Below are positions 40,985 through 54,700 of a stretch of 64,000 nt of DNA, piece after piece. The translations under genes and the position numbers were made by a program. Origin of the DNA: Sitta carolinensis (taxonomy: Eukaryota; Chordata; Aves; Passeriformes; Sittidae); the NCBI GenBank assembly GCA_032173965.1, contig CM063283.1, positions 78,432,743-78,496,742 on the forward strand, read 5' to 3'. Numbering within the stretch: the first letter of the stretch is position 1; each line of letters opens with the position of its first letter. The notes beneath the pieces are model-generated. The model did no database searches. It was not told the origin of the DNA and was given only the letters and a program-made list of their open reading frames with translations.

Positions 40985-43141
40985 GTACATGCAGGAGTAA
41001 ATATCACTGTAGATATGTGAGTCACATATTTTTTTGAAAAAAAACTGCCTAAAGACAGCACACCATCTCTGAACCTGGCCCTGTAGTTCTCTGCAGTTAA
41101 ACATAAATAGCTCATGCAATAAAATTGGCCTTCATAACACAGTGAAAAAGTAGAACTTCTCCTTTGAGAACTTAATTCCAGGGATCACTTTCATTACCTC
41201 TCATAGCCATTAATTTATTTAACAATAAAAGTATGTAATGTTCAAAGTGCAGTGTAAATGGCACCATGACTAAACTGTAAAAAAAACCACAACCCAACAC
41301 TGCATCAAAGATAGAGTTTTCTTTTGGAATGAACATGTCAATTTCTTTATATAAATGGAGGCTGTCTTCCACAGAAGAAATTGCTCTAACTGAAATATCT
41401 ACTTAGTTAAAGCTTAATTTATCATTAACAACATGAGTCAGAGCTGCCAAAAGTCTATAAGGAAACAATAGGGGAAAATACATGTCTTTACCCTGAATTC
41501 TCTGGCCCCTCTAAAGCCAGACAATTTTGAGTGTTTAAGGACAAAAAATGTGTTTGGGCATGTATTGTTACATCTCCATCAGTAAATAAGCCAAGAGGAG
41601 GGCATGGGCTTGAGGGCTGTCTCATGACTGTTTGCACCCTCCCTGGCACAGCTTCAGCTCTCATGACCTGGCACTCTCGAGTGGCGCCAGGCTAGGGCTG
41701 ATGAAGGGGAGTGTTCCCAGAAGGGAGTCAGAAATGTGTTTTTCCTGCTCGTGGCGGGGAAGAGAACTGAGCTTTGTGCATGTGAATGACATGGTGTTGT
41801 TTGGCTTTGGGGTCAGAGACTGCTCCCCAGTTTATTTAGTAGAAAAAGGGTAGCTTAAACTTTCATCTCTGCTGTTAGGTTAACTTGGTTTTGTGTGTGA
41901 GCCCAGCCCATTCTCTTGTTCATGCAAGTCTAAGTGGCGGCTTGTGGTCTGGTGCTGGTCTGTAGGGAACCAAGTGGAGAGAAGTAAGCATAGGGAGTGT
42001 GACTGCTCCATCCTTCTCCACTGCCCATGTAGATGGTACAAGTACAGCTGGTGTAGGGCTGGAGAACAAGGGTGAAATAATGCTCTCTGCTCACCACTGC
42101 CTGAACACAGATTCCTCACATCCCAACCCACACAGCTGAACCCTCTACAGATTTTGTAGCACCACTATGTTCCTGGGTGACTGCAAAGACCTCGAAGAGG
42201 ATATGTTCTCTTCAATTGCAAACTAGTTTTACCATATTCCAGTGGTGATCCAAATATCCTTTGTGATTTTGATGCTGCAAACAATCTGGCTGTTTTATAT
42301 TTTCTGACTGTGGCAGGTTTTTGTTTGTCTATGTAATGGTTTCTGTGGAAGATTTCTGAAAATACAACAGAACAGGTCAAGTGTTACAGAATAGACAGAA
42401 AATAATCTATGTGATGACTGATTCCTGTATAGACAGCTAGGTATGTGTTCCAAAAATAATTTTATCTGAATTTTCTCCTGTGCCCCCATCACTACATAGC
42501 TCATTTAGGTATAGTCTGTTCTATCCTTCTACTCAGATATTATTTCCCTTTCAACAGGCAAAATATTTGAAAGCAGCTTGTGTTTTTCCTTGGATTTAAT
42601 GTTTACTGGAGATGGCTGCACTAATAAACACAAGAACTTCAGATCTTCAGAAAACTTGGCAATGACATAAGTAGATGCTTTAGAAAAGGGTGTAAGAGGT
42701 ATGGGCACATATCTCTGCAGCTTCCAGCAAACGATTATTAAAGATTATCCTATAAGCTTTACCTCAAACATCATATTAAGCTGCTAGTGATGAATTTATG
42801 GTCCATAAATCAGTCTTTTATTCACTTTTTACTTAAGCCCATTTTTTAGATGTACATTACTTTTATCTTTTTTTTTTTAGCAATCACTGGATATCTTATA
42901 CCTGAAATATGTGCTCTTCTAGGCAAGCTGCATGTTTTGTCTGTTTCCTCAGTAGGTGCACTTTTATGGAAAATTGTTCCATACTAGCTGTGGTTTATTT
43001 TATGAGTTCAGGGTATATTTTTAAAGAAAAAGCCTTTAGTGGAAAGAATTTGTGTTTTACCTACAGCAGATTTACTACTGACGTTAGAAACACATCACCA
43101 GCACAACCTGTAACCCTGACATTTTCATTAATCCCCTGCAG

Positions 43142-43165
43142 TTAATTCCACTTGTGGGGAATTAA
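43142..43165. repeat. Palindrome TTAATTCC-8-GGAATTAA in a TAAT-rich block
   Basis: A perfect 8-bp inverted repeat (43142-43149 with 43158-43165) surrounds ACTTGTGG. The next 300 bp is dense in ATTA/TAAT words, including ATTATTTAATCAG and GCAATTAAGTTAC. It could be a homeodomain-type regulatory site, but this cannot be shown from one sequence. Confidence 0.55.
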
Positions 43166-44742
43166 TTGTACCATCAAATTATTTAATCAGGGCCTTACCA
43201 TCTCAATATGACCTCCTCGCTTCTAGTTTGAATTCAGATGGGGAAAGCGTATTTAAAAACTGTGATGAAATCTCCCAAATGAGTAATACTTGAACTCATT
43301 GTAGAAGAAGGAGACAGAAGGTCTGCAGTCATATTTAAAAGAATGTATCAAATTACCTTAACGATACCTGATCAGCAGACCTAATCAGTATATCTGAAGC
43401 AATTAAGTTACATCTGTGAGATAGAAAGCAATGTTAAATTAGTGTGTGTAGAAACACTGGTTATGTAATTGCTAATATTTCTCATAGTCAGGAACATGAA
43501 TGAGAAACTGTGCATGAGCCTTGGGTGCTCTAAGGAAAATCGACTGGGTTTCTTTGCCTGGAACAGAAACCTTTCCCAAACACTATCCAGGTTACGTAGT
43601 AACCAGGAAGTGAACCACTTAAAGAAGCTGATCCACTCCCTGTTGCAGTCAACAAGAGGTTTCTTCAGTATTGAGCTTTCCCTTCCCTTTCTTTGGAATT
43701 TTTAAGTATTTGCTGTGATTGTAAAAGGTTTCTCAGCTGGTAGTTAGAAAGGCAAATGTTCATTCCCCATGGCTGAATCCACAAATAATTGAAGTCCCAA
43801 AGATGATGCCCTCATTAAATTTCAATTTAATATTTCTAAAGTTTCATGTTTTCCTAAATCAAACTTCATCTAAGGTAGTAGGCTGATTTATGGTCTTTCA
43901 AGAGAAACTGGTAATTGATTGAATCATTTTACATTAAGTCCATTATGAGCAAGTAGATATATCACTAATACTTTAATATATGCTCTTCGTTTACATAGAC
44001 ATAGTTTAGAATGTCCTCACTGAATTTAACTTCTAGTCCTTTCTAAGTCCCATGTAATTCCAGGGGGAGATGCAAGGCTGCGAGAAATTTTTTAAGGAGA
44101 TATACTTTTGGTCAGTTCTTAGATGCAGCTGAAATTAACATTTCTGTTGTTTTTTTTTTTTCTGAATTCTGAAATATTTTACAATACATCGGAAGGATCT
44201 TCTTATGGCCTTACAATTATGCCATGTGAAGTGCTGACATTTCATCTGACTGTGGAAGAATTCATATATATCACAGCAAGCCCTGCAAGTAAGGATGAAT
44301 TACATGGAAGTCACAATGAGGATTAGGCTGATTAAACAAGTGTGTGGTGCCATTTTAGTTGCTGTAGGGCCATGGTAGGTGCAGGCAGCCCACAGGACTT
44401 TCATAATACTTGTGACTTCCTGGACTGGCAGCAAAAATCCAGGCAGGGTAACCCAGGGCATTTCACATCATACTAGGTCCTGTGCTCAGACAACTGAATT
44501 TCGTGCTTGATTCTGCACAATGTCTTTGTCTCCTTCCAGAATTCTCTGTGTCCTAAACCAGATGTCGGAAGAGTATGACGGCTTGTTCTCCAGAGATATC
44601 TATCTTTTTCTACTGACAGTACTGACTGCTTCTTTCCAGGGAAGGATGAAGATTGATACTGGAAACTTACTTGTAGATGGCTAAATTTAATGGAAATTAA
44701 AGGTAGAGGGTAATATAATTCCACAGCATATATCTATTCCTG

Positions 44743-44762
44743 AAAAAAAAAAAAAAAAAAAA
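44743..44762. repeat. Poly(A), 20 nt
   Basis: An uninterrupted run of 20 A. I see no retrogene upstream of it (nothing recognisable in 44470-44740), so it is treated as a simple homopolymer. Confidence 0.9.
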
Positions 44763-46489
44763 GGATTCCTTCAGAACCTTCAATTATCCATATTCTGTAA
44801 TTCCAGTTTGAAGACTGGCAAATATCATGTCAAGTAAAAGTTATTTTTACATTTGATATTTTAAGTTAATTTAGTGTTCAGTCTAACTGAGATGTTCTGG
44901 AGCAGAATGAGATAGAAGCAGAAATTTACTTCTACTGCCTTTCAGTTCTGTCTTGAAAGATCCAGTCAGGCCTGGCTGGTTACCATTTGGTTATGCTAAT
45001 TTGGTTATTCGGAACTGTTACACTATATTTGCTTTAATTCTGGATGTAAGCAAGCAATGCAATTAATTTGTGGAGAGCAGATTCCGGTCAGATACCAAGA
45101 AGTGAAGGTTCTGTACCTCAGGAACTTGGGAATAGTGATTATTCTTTTAGATTAATCTTTTAGATCAGAATACTGAATATTCATTTAGATCATTTACATC
45201 AAATGTACAGTATGTTAATTGGTTGGAACAGAAAACAAATAAGCTCATTTCTGTTTTCTGTGGCTGACCAAAAATTATACTGACTGTCAGATATTATAAA
45301 AGCAGGTTAGGTTTTGAACATCATAACCCGAATAGTTTGAAACAAGAAACTCATTTAATGTAAATGGCAAATCAATTTGCTTGTTAATTCTATGCAAATT
45401 ACATCTCTTATGACTAACACAGCACACTATATGATTGAACAAGTTCTTCTACCTGTCTTTGAGTCAGATGAGAAATTAGTTATATTAGAAGTTATGTCAT
45501 AGTAGGTTAGGATTACCACAGAGTCTTTTATTTTGTCTAGTTTTTTTTCCTCAACTACAAAGCCTATCTTTCTGTTAAAGGAGACAAACTGGATGCTCAG
45601 AGACCTTATGCAGAAAAAGAAAGATAAAAAGAGTCAATAATTTAAACTTTTTTTTTCTCTCTCTTAGATGAAAAAATTAGACATTTGATCTAAGTCAGAT
45701 TTAAATCTACTTTATAGAGACAGACAATTCTGAGACAGTGGGCGATTAACTCTGTGGTGCTGTGTCTCCTTCTCTTTGCTGACCAGGGAATGCATCTTTA
45801 TATCCAGATTTATGGCTACAGATTAGCTTGGCAAGTGTGATTTTTGCATCTTTGTAAGCCTTATACTACAGACCTTGGGATGATTGAGGCGTTAATTCAA
45901 CTTCCATTTTAACTTTTATGGTGTCTGTCTTTAGACGTGCTTCATCTCATTTTGACTGCAACAGCTTGAAAACCAGCACTGCAGCAAAGACATGGACTAC
46001 CCAGGCACTGGGCATGAATGACTACTGAAAGTAAACAAGCAGTGGAAGCCTAGAACATGTACTACTTCTCAGAAGTGGTAAATTCCTGATTGCCAGTTTG
46101 AGTAAGAGTTAATTAGAATGCACATTTATTGGCCTGAACAGCACTGCATGAGACTTTTTAATTGCACAAGCTGCAATGCCCCATCCACAAGTTGTTTCCA
46201 TGCACAGAATTTCTTAAAAAAGAAGTGGTGACTCGAGGATACTGCCTTTCATTGAAAGGATTTTCCTAATGTGGGATGTGAGGAGGTGACACTGAGCAGT
46301 CTAAACAAGACGATATCAGCAGTCTAGGGTTTTCCTTTTGACAATACCAAGACAACGATAACTGCAAGGTTGGAGGCCATCAGACCACTGCAAATGAATA
46401 GTCCATATCCCAGCATTTATAGGTCTATATATAGCCAAACAACTTTTTGGATACCTCTGGGTAGAGGACACATCATCCACAATGGTTCC

Positions 46490-46540
46490 TTACACTACTG
46501 TGCCCTTCCAACCCAAACTGCTCTATGGTTCTATGATTAT
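46490..46540 (+). mobile_element. CR1 LINE 3' tail fragment, very short
   Basis: The text CCCTTCCAACCCAAACTG then CTCTATGGTTCTATGATTAT matches the CR1 3' end CCCTTCCAACCCAAACCATTCTATGATTCTATGAT. Only about 50 bp is recognisable. Confidence 0.75.
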
Positions 46541-46711
46541 TAAACATATGACACATAACATGAGATGTTTTTGTGACATCTCAAAGCTATAAACTCTGTC
46601 TGCATGTTTGGTTTCAATATCAATTCTTTTCACCTTAAATTACTCCAGTGGGAAAAATTATAAATAGTTTCTGACTTTATTTAGTTCAATGTTTATATAG
46701 TTGTGTTAAAT

Positions 46712-46740
46712 ACACACACAGATACAGACACACACACACA
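46712..46740. repeat. (CA)n microsatellite, interrupted
   Basis: ACACACACA, then GATACAGA, then ACACACACACACA; 29 bp. Confidence 0.9.
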
Positions 46741-47724
46741 GAGTATATGCAAGACAAACTATCATGCTTCAATACATTTTCAGGATCTGCTTGAAATATG
46801 CACAAAAACATTGAAGTTCAGCAAGCATGGGAGAAGAGTAGCAGCTTCGTGTGTAAGAAAGACATGATCCTAACCAACTTCCATTGTCCATTTTTTGATG
46901 GATGCGGGAGAAAGACAATAATCATTTTAGTACAGATGTTACAAATATCAGCTTATCCTTTTCTTGATGAATTTGTTATTTCACAATTTAAGATTTCTCC
47001 ATAACAGTCGTTGCCATATTGTTTTGTATAATCTTTGTTCTGTTAAGCACAGAACACGTTGTTGTGTATTAACTCCCATGCCGTGTTGAACTCCTCCGTG
47101 GTAGCTATGACCATTCTGATCTCCCTGCCAAAAGTAAAGCAGCTTCAAGCCTCACAGAACTCAGGAACATTTTGAGACCCTTTCCCCACATATTGTAGAC
47201 AACAATAATTTATCCTTTGTTTAGTAATGGGCATATTTCTGCAGCAGTGGAAAGCTGCATGTTGGGAGCTTCAATTCCACAATTTTGGTTATGTTTGTAA
47301 AAAACCTGCCACATTAACTCATCAAACTTTGTAAGGTCAAATTTAATATGACAGAAGGTGCATCGTTTCCATGTGTTGATACTCAGTTCACTCCTGAATT
47401 TTTTGATCAGCCAACCTCTCACTCATTTACCTGAAGTTCTCTGGATATTTTCTTTACATAACAGCTACAGGACTAATGTTGCTGAGTGTTTCCTTAAAAA
47501 ATTACAGTTGCAAGGAGTTTACTGCACTGCTTTTTCTAGAATTGTACTCTTTTTCTTTACACAATCAGAAGAGATTTCCACTTGAATTCTTGAATTTTCA
47601 GAAACAAACAATATATAATGTATGTGTACATCCAATTGTTTTTATTTGTGGTTGATATAAATGATATCTTAAAATTGTCAACTATACCAATGTCTACATA
47701 TCATAGACCTCTGACAGGATCAAA

Positions 47725-47730
47725 TTTATT
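47725..47730 (-). terminator. Candidate polyadenylation signal for SLC10A2
   Basis: TTTATT on the plus strand reads AATAAA on the gene strand about 900 nt past the stop codon. A second AATAAA lies at 47641-47646. Either could end the 3' UTR. The hexamer is frequent in AT-rich DNA, so this rests on position alone. Confidence 0.3.
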
Positions 47731-48632
47731 TAGCTCATAAAATAACAAAAAATAAATAACTCCAAGCACTGCTGTGGCATGTTAAGATTGGTGGAAGGAG
47801 TCCTGGATAAATCAGGGACATTTTTTGATCCATTTTCAAATGCCTTCCTTTCAGTGCAGAAGATGATAATTTCTTATACCTCCAGAATCTCTGGTTGCTC
47901 CTTTGTATGCAGCTGTCACTGCTGTCACTAAAATTGCTCAAGCCTTCACCTTTGTCTCTCTGTTCCTATTTCCAGCACCTAAAAGACCCAGACTGAAACT
48001 GTAAGACTGTTGCATTCTATTACTTTCTATTACTTTGGGGAAAAAAATGGAGTCATAAGGTGCTATGCACATGCTAAAATTATAGCTTTAGAATAAATTA
48101 ATGCTTCAAGCAATTAATAGAGTGCTTTAGTCTGCCCAGACTGACCTAAATGAAACTTTCATTTCATTATTGGCTTGGTCCAATTTCATGCTTGACTCAT
48201 ATTCAGCCTTACCAGATCTTCCATATCAACTCCTGTTCCTGCTCAGACAGTTTCAGAAGATTTCTCTTTGTTTTGTATGGGGATGAGACTAGCAGATGGA
48301 TTTGCACGTCCATGGGCTGGAGTTGGTATTGCAGATACCTGCTTCTTTTAAGCAATAGCCCACCTATATTCTCCTTTTTGTTAAATAATCCATAAGAAAA
48401 CATTACATTTTTTTAGGGAATTAGCCTCAAAATTAGATTGACAATTGTGGCAAAAACCATGCTAAAAATCAAAGTAGATCTTTCTTAAGTTAATAATTTT
48501 AAAGTCTCACTGTACAACATCAGCAGAACTTCTTTTGTTAAATATTACCCTGAAATAAAAACGTGAAAAAAAATGTTTTAAATAAGCCATATATTCTTTA
48601 TCTTTGCAGCTGGTAGGAGCAGATGTAATTGT

Positions 48633-48757
48633 CTATGTCATCTCATCTGATACAAATCCTCCATTTATTTTAGCACTTGATTTTGAATCCTCTTTCTGTG
48701 CTGTTTTCTCAACATCTGTCTTTGTTTTGACACGGTGTCTTCTGTAAAGACGGTAAC
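48633..48757 (-). CDS. SLC10A2: SLC10A2 coding exon 6 (cytoplasmic tail and stop)
   Basis: 125 nt from acceptor ATCCTCAG to the stop TAG at 48633-48635. It encodes the short cytoplasmic tail, basic at first ([12 protein letters not shown]) and ending [11 protein letters not shown]. The human tail ends ANGGFQPDEK, so the NGGF motif is kept while the middle has diverged and is shorter. No transposon interrupts it. Confidence 0.93.
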
Positions 48758-51700
48758 CTGAGGATCAATATATGGTTAGTATTAAATAAGAGAATTATAA
48801 AAATTGCCTGAAAAAATGCTGTAGTATCATATATCCATGCAAATTTTTTTTCCTTATATTGCTAAAATATTTCAACACTTCCAGTTTCTTTAAAGCTATG
48901 CTTTGATTTTGAAATAACTTGATTATTTTTATCCCTTCTTGTTTTCTCCATATACATGAAAAGTTAAACTGGTAATAATGATGATAGTTATATTGCTGTA
49001 ATAGAAAATGTCTGTACTTTACCTCCTAAAATTAGTAGTGCAAACAACAGCTGGAAAATGCTGTAGATGAGTGGGAAAGTAAACATCAGTTCAAGTTGTT
49101 CAGGAGTGAATGAGAGCTGTACTATAGTTGAACATAGCTGAGTGTTTTGCATGCCTGTTTCCAGAGAAACTGTACGACATCTAAAGGGAGTAATACAAAA
49201 ACAGTTGTGAAATGGCATCCAGTGGGTCCTTATGCTTTTTACTACTTTGGATAAGCAAAAAGTGTAATGAATAGCTAAGAAAATTGTTTCCTTCAGACAA
49301 CATAGTCAACAAAACACTCCACCTATGGCTGATACCACCAATTATTGGCAGTTCAGCAGCTGTAAAAGACTGTGAACTACCGTCAAGGCACATATGTGGC
49401 ACTTGCTCTCTCCCTGTCTTGCAATGATGTTCTAAATTGTAGACTGCTGCATCTACATGAGAAGTTTTACTGCAGTTCCAAGCCACTTATAAGTCAGGTC
49501 TGCTTCACTTGTTTGATGTGCAAGACATTGACGCACAAAGGAAAAACATATGAAGGATTGGAGGAAATGCTATATTCAGAGTCTGTAAATAAATGTGCAC
49601 TAGAAAAGTTTTGCCGGTTCATAGTATTGCAAAAAACATGTTTAGTGAAAAAGGGACTCTGTAACATAACTAATGTTTAAGGAGCATTCTCAGCATTGAT
49701 TAATCATTGAATAAAATCTTTTTACACAGTTGAATAAAGGCTACAGATTACCTGTTCCATGGCAGACCAGCTAACCGAGCCAGAAGGAATCCTAAAGAAT
49801 AGCCAGCTGCTGGAAATATGGTGCCAATGATCCATAATTTAGGCGAAATAATCCAGGAGCCTTTGTAGAGTATTCCCCCAACCACAGCAATGAGCACGAT
49901 GAGCACTGCTCCCACAATGGAGCCAACCTGTGAAGCAAAAGATGTGGAACTAAGTCAGAATCACAGATTCACAGAATACTGCACAAATGAGGTCTCAAGG
50001 AAATTTAATGGCAACAAACATGGTGTCAAACATGCCTCTGAGTGTTTGCCTCTGAGTCACTGAAATGTCTTGTTAATAACAAAGCCTAATGTTTACAGCA
50101 ATACAATTCACAGAAGGCAGAGAGATTAGATAGATGCCATTTTACCAAACGGGGATGTATGATGTTACTTCAAAGTGTGACTACAGCTCTAGATGAAGAC
50201 ACAGCTGTAATAGGTATTTATAGAAGACATCTGTAAAACTAGTCTTTTGAAGCCTTGACTATAATTGTGCTTAGGGCTGGAGATTAAAAATTATTTCACA
50301 GGTGAGATATGAGTGAGGAATGGTGCACACATTAGAAAAAATTCCGAGACTTGTTGAGAAACTGACAACCTAGTAGGTAGAATACTGCATTTTCCTCCCC
50401 AGCTTGGTGAATCACATTCTGAGGCTTATTACAGGGTGTGCAAATTAGACATTAGATTGCTAGTGAGCTAGTGCTAGGAAATTATTTGCCAAGTTCAGGA
50501 GTAAATCTTTAATCTGGCTAAAAAATCATGCTTGAAAACTGGTTATGAGCTCGTATAGCCCTTTTACATAGACCTAAGCACTGCAGTCGATCTTGTTTCC
50601 CATGACTGAATGTACTGAGACCTTTACTGTTGCTTGCCTAAGAAAGTTATAACTCACTCTCTTTTCAATACCCGAGTGGAATGTCTGTCATTATAGCCTA
50701 TGTTGCCAGGGGTCTCAGAGACAGATGTCTTAGTTTAAACTTAGGAAAATCTATTCCTCAGCTAAAACATGTATTGCCATTGAAGTGGCTTCATCAGTCT
50801 TTGGCTGAAGTATTTTTAAGAGCACTGAGTGAGCAAGTGTTGTTGTTTGCCTGAACTATTAACCACATGCACCTAGGAAGAAGAAACATGGTCTGGCCAT
50901 GACAAGCTCTTCTTTCACCTGGTACGCTGTCTTTGCTCTCTGAATTTCTCACTATGTAAGCCTTAATCTGTCAGCTATGGCTCAATCTTCACTTGATGCT
51001 TCATTGTTCTGCACAAAGCAAACTCTCAAAGGACCATTCAGTGGATTGCTCACCCCCTCAGTAAGAAGAAATGAAATGGGCTTTGCTAAGAGATCAAGTA
51101 GAGTTTCTTTTCATGTGAGGACAAGTCCATGCTTTTTCCCCAACTGATTAAGCAGAAATAGTAAGCTGTGAGTTCGTTTTAAAACGCATCATGATAAGCT
51201 AGCAGTTTAATGAAAATGAATTGACTTAAAAAGACCTTACTTGTGCTCTATGCTGTCTGAGCCAATAGCAAAGAAATCATAAAAAAATATAGGTAGAAAA
51301 ACAAGTGAGGAGGCTAGTTTTAAGAAAATTTAAATAATATATTTGTTAATTAAGAATCGTTAGCAAAGGCCAAGAATTTTCAGCACATCTGAAAATCTCT
51401 TTAAACCTAAACCAAATGTTCAGAATGATTAATTTGCTGTCACACTAGATGTGGCTGAATTATTATTATTATTTTTATGAGAACAGTTTTTGCCAAAATT
51501 ACCACATTTTTGATGTATCTGAAGCCATCTTGCAAAGATAGCTGTATTTTGTGAATAACGTTTTTAGGTTTTTATAAGAATTGGAATATTTTCTGTTTAT
51601 TTTTTTAAATAACAATTTACTTCATACTCAAAAATTGGCCCACAAAAACATCAGGAAACTCTCTTAAAAGGAGAAAGATTCAGAATGATTTTATTTTTTA

Positions 51701-54700
51701 TTATTTTGCAGAGAAAAACTGCTTTCTGTTGACCTGAATGATTTTCCTTCCAATTTCAGTTTACATTATATACTGAACTCAATTACTAACATAGTTGCAG
51801 CCAAAGACAAAAGTAGGTTCTTTAGATAATGATGGTTTCTAATAATGCATGCAACTCATGGCTCTTTGTGCAGGGGAAAGCAATACATTTCTAGAGCACC
51901 TAATTTGTTTTCTGTTGAAAACTTTCCAGGTCTTATGAAGTCAGATACTAATACTATGAATAGCAATGTACTGCTTCAGTGGTCCCACTGATTCCATAAT
52001 TTGTCCATAATTGCTTATGCTTCAGCCTTATATATCCTACCTTAAGTATGATTTTTGCTTTACTAGGCCATTTGTGGTTGACAAATACTCCTAACGAAAC
52101 GGGAATTACAAGAGCTACCAGAGAAAGTCCTGCAAAAAAAGAAGAGAGAAGTTAAGACGGTGTGTGGTGCAGGGGCTCGCAAGGGGACAGACACCCTGCC
52201 GAGTGGCTGCGGGGCTGGAGCAGCCCTGCAGGCGACCTTTCAGGTGTGCACGCCCCGGAGCACGCACGCAGCTCTACCCGCACCTGCCCATTTGCTTCTC
52301 TATAGACTGTTATCCCTGGCAGCCTGTGGAAGTAATTGCCATTCTGCCGAGCTACATGCTCATTCACCTGCATCAGAAAGGCAGACAGAAATCTGAGTGT
52401 GCTAATCATCACTATCCTGTGATGTGAGTAGCTATATTAAATGTTCATTTTGTCTGCAGGTGTTTTGCTACTGTACCATATCAGCAGCCGGTTTAGAGCT
52501 TCTTTTGTTTTGGCCTTCCCCCTCCAGTATTTAATTTGAAAGCACAAGCAACGTATGTGATTTTTGTTTTTCCCCAAGGACAATGGAAAGTGAAGTTGAA
52601 GAATGTGAAAGTGATTCTGCTGGCTTTTAAGATTAGCACAACATGGAGCTGCGCTTGATAAACACTAGGGCCACAGCTCTGCAAAGCACTGGAGCATGTA
52701 TTTCTAAATACTTTAAAAATTTTCTCTTTGTAGCTGGATGAGATTTTTGACAGGAAATCAAATGAAGCCACTCCTGGCAGTGTAGATTGCAGCTTTTCAA
52801 AGAGGCTCAGCAGCTTTAATCACTTGCTTAATTATCCACGTGTGCTTAAGTATTTTTCCAGATTATGGCCTCAGCATTTAGCACTTTGCAGGATTGTGCC
52901 TTAAAGCTGTTACAAACAGTCATACAGGAGAAGTAGCAATTCCTATATGAATTATTCTATATTCTTATCCCACTATCACGTAGGTCTCAAACCCATTTGG
53001 AAAGAAACCACTGACAATCTTGTCATAATTATCTGTACAATATTTGTAATGGCTTCAAGTCTTTCTTTGGCAGAGCTGTGGATGATGTGAAGTGATTTTT
53101 GGAACCTAATGCTCATGGAGGTTATTAAAAAGTAAAAAAAGGAATATTTTTTAAAATTGGAGGTAATTTCTTCCTGACTTCATGGTGAGGGTATAGAGGT
53201 GGTTGTCACTCAAGGGAGGATAGACAGAATGGACAGTGCTGTTTCACTGGACTCACCAATGCTGTCATAGGGGAGTACAATTGCATCAGAATCAGTCCAC
53301 ATCTTGGTGTAAATAAAAAGACAAAGTGGCATCATTCCCATTGCAAGCAGCGTGGAGCAAGTTGTCATGCTGATGCTACAAAGAAATTGGTTACAGTGTC
53401 AGTTCATCTCATGCTAACCCGTAGTTTTTCTTATTTTCTTATTACCATTTCACACCTTTGTGAAAGGTTGTGCAAGAAATGTTGCTGGCTACAGTCAATT
53501 TATCCTGTTTAACAAGTTAGAGAAAAGCTAAATGAAAGGAATGGCTTCTGCCGAAAAGAAAAAAACCCATGAAATATCAAGGTGCTCTGCAGCCACAGAA
53601 CCATAACTTTTGATACAAAGGAGGCAGTCAGACAGGTGGCCAGCAGGAAGGTCTGCTGGCAAGTCTGTCTCCATGCTGCCTCTCTGCCTGGTTTCAGAGA
53701 GGATGGCAAGCATGGAACAGGGGCAGAGATGGACATCGATTGGAGCTTTCCTTTATATCAGCAGTTCTAGTTGAAATTTCACTCTGAACTCAACAGCATA
53801 GAAATCTATTTCATTGTCTAGTATATGTGATAAAAAAAATTTCCCTTTTATGACTTGCTTTGCTCTAGGCTAAAAAGTAGGTGCTAAGAATTACTCAGTG
53901 AGACTTAGCATGAGCAGTGTTGCTGCATTTCACAAAGATATTTCTGTTTTCTGTTGTACAAAAAATGCATTCTGCTACAGGAATGAAGAGATAGTAAAAG
54001 GCAAGACATCTAAATTGAGGAGGAAACTCTCAGAATTGGAAAACAATGGATAAAAGTTTGCACACAAATCTCATTTTTCTGGTATAAAAATATTGAGAGA
54101 GAGTTCTAGTTAAGAGATTTTGAAAGCTTTCTTCTGATCTTCACTTCTGATTTCATTTTTTTGTTGCTTATCTTCAGAAAAGAGGCTACTGATCCTGGCC
54201 CACAAACTGAGCAGATCCAGAGAAATCTAGAAAAATTAATGCAGAAACCACAGGAATATCTGCATCAATTTTGGTTCCTGTCACTCTCTTCTTTAGAGTC
54301 ACTGAACAGGATTTTGCGGGAGCCTCTGGCAAAAAAATTCCTATAGTAGCATCCTCCAGAGAAACAGAGTCACAGGCTTCAATTAAGGTTTGATGAAGTC
54401 CCCAATGGATAAAACCTCATGTTTTCTACCTCTGTATTTCCTGTATCTTTATACTGTCCCTGAATGTACCTCCTTCTCCAAAGTCTGGCCATCCTCTAAC
54501 CCCAGTCCCTGTTTCCACAGAAGCTGTTGTTTTTGTGAAATAGCAAGAGATGTCTCTATGGGGAAGCCCTAGAGGATATCAGCTGGGTTTGATTTACCGA
54601 GAAAGATAGAAACATCATACTTCACCTGACTGTGATTATAATGTTAATTACAAAACTGATTCCTTCTCTAACTTGTGGTCTATTTGAACAGAGAGGTTTT

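Larger units (their letters stand above)
40985..48632. other. Gene-free stretch between LTR copy 2 and SLC10A2, holding the putative 3' UTR near its end
   Basis: No coding exon is supported. 41620-42130 is GC-richer than its neighbours and has open frames on both strands without recognisable domains. The part next to 48633 should include the SLC10A2 3' UTR, whose end is not certain. Confidence 0.6.

Noticed and set aside
44470..44762. Possible retrocopy ending in the 20-nt poly(A)
   Set aside because: No recognisable coding sequence or target duplication flanks it; a plain homopolymer is simpler.
49372..49680. 102-codon plus-strand frame beside exon 5
   Set aside because: It lies antisense in SLC10A2 intron 4 and matches nothing recognisable.
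52160..52427. Plus-strand frames across the CpG-rich block
   Set aside because: Frames are open on both strands only because GC-rich DNA has few stops; no motif is seen.
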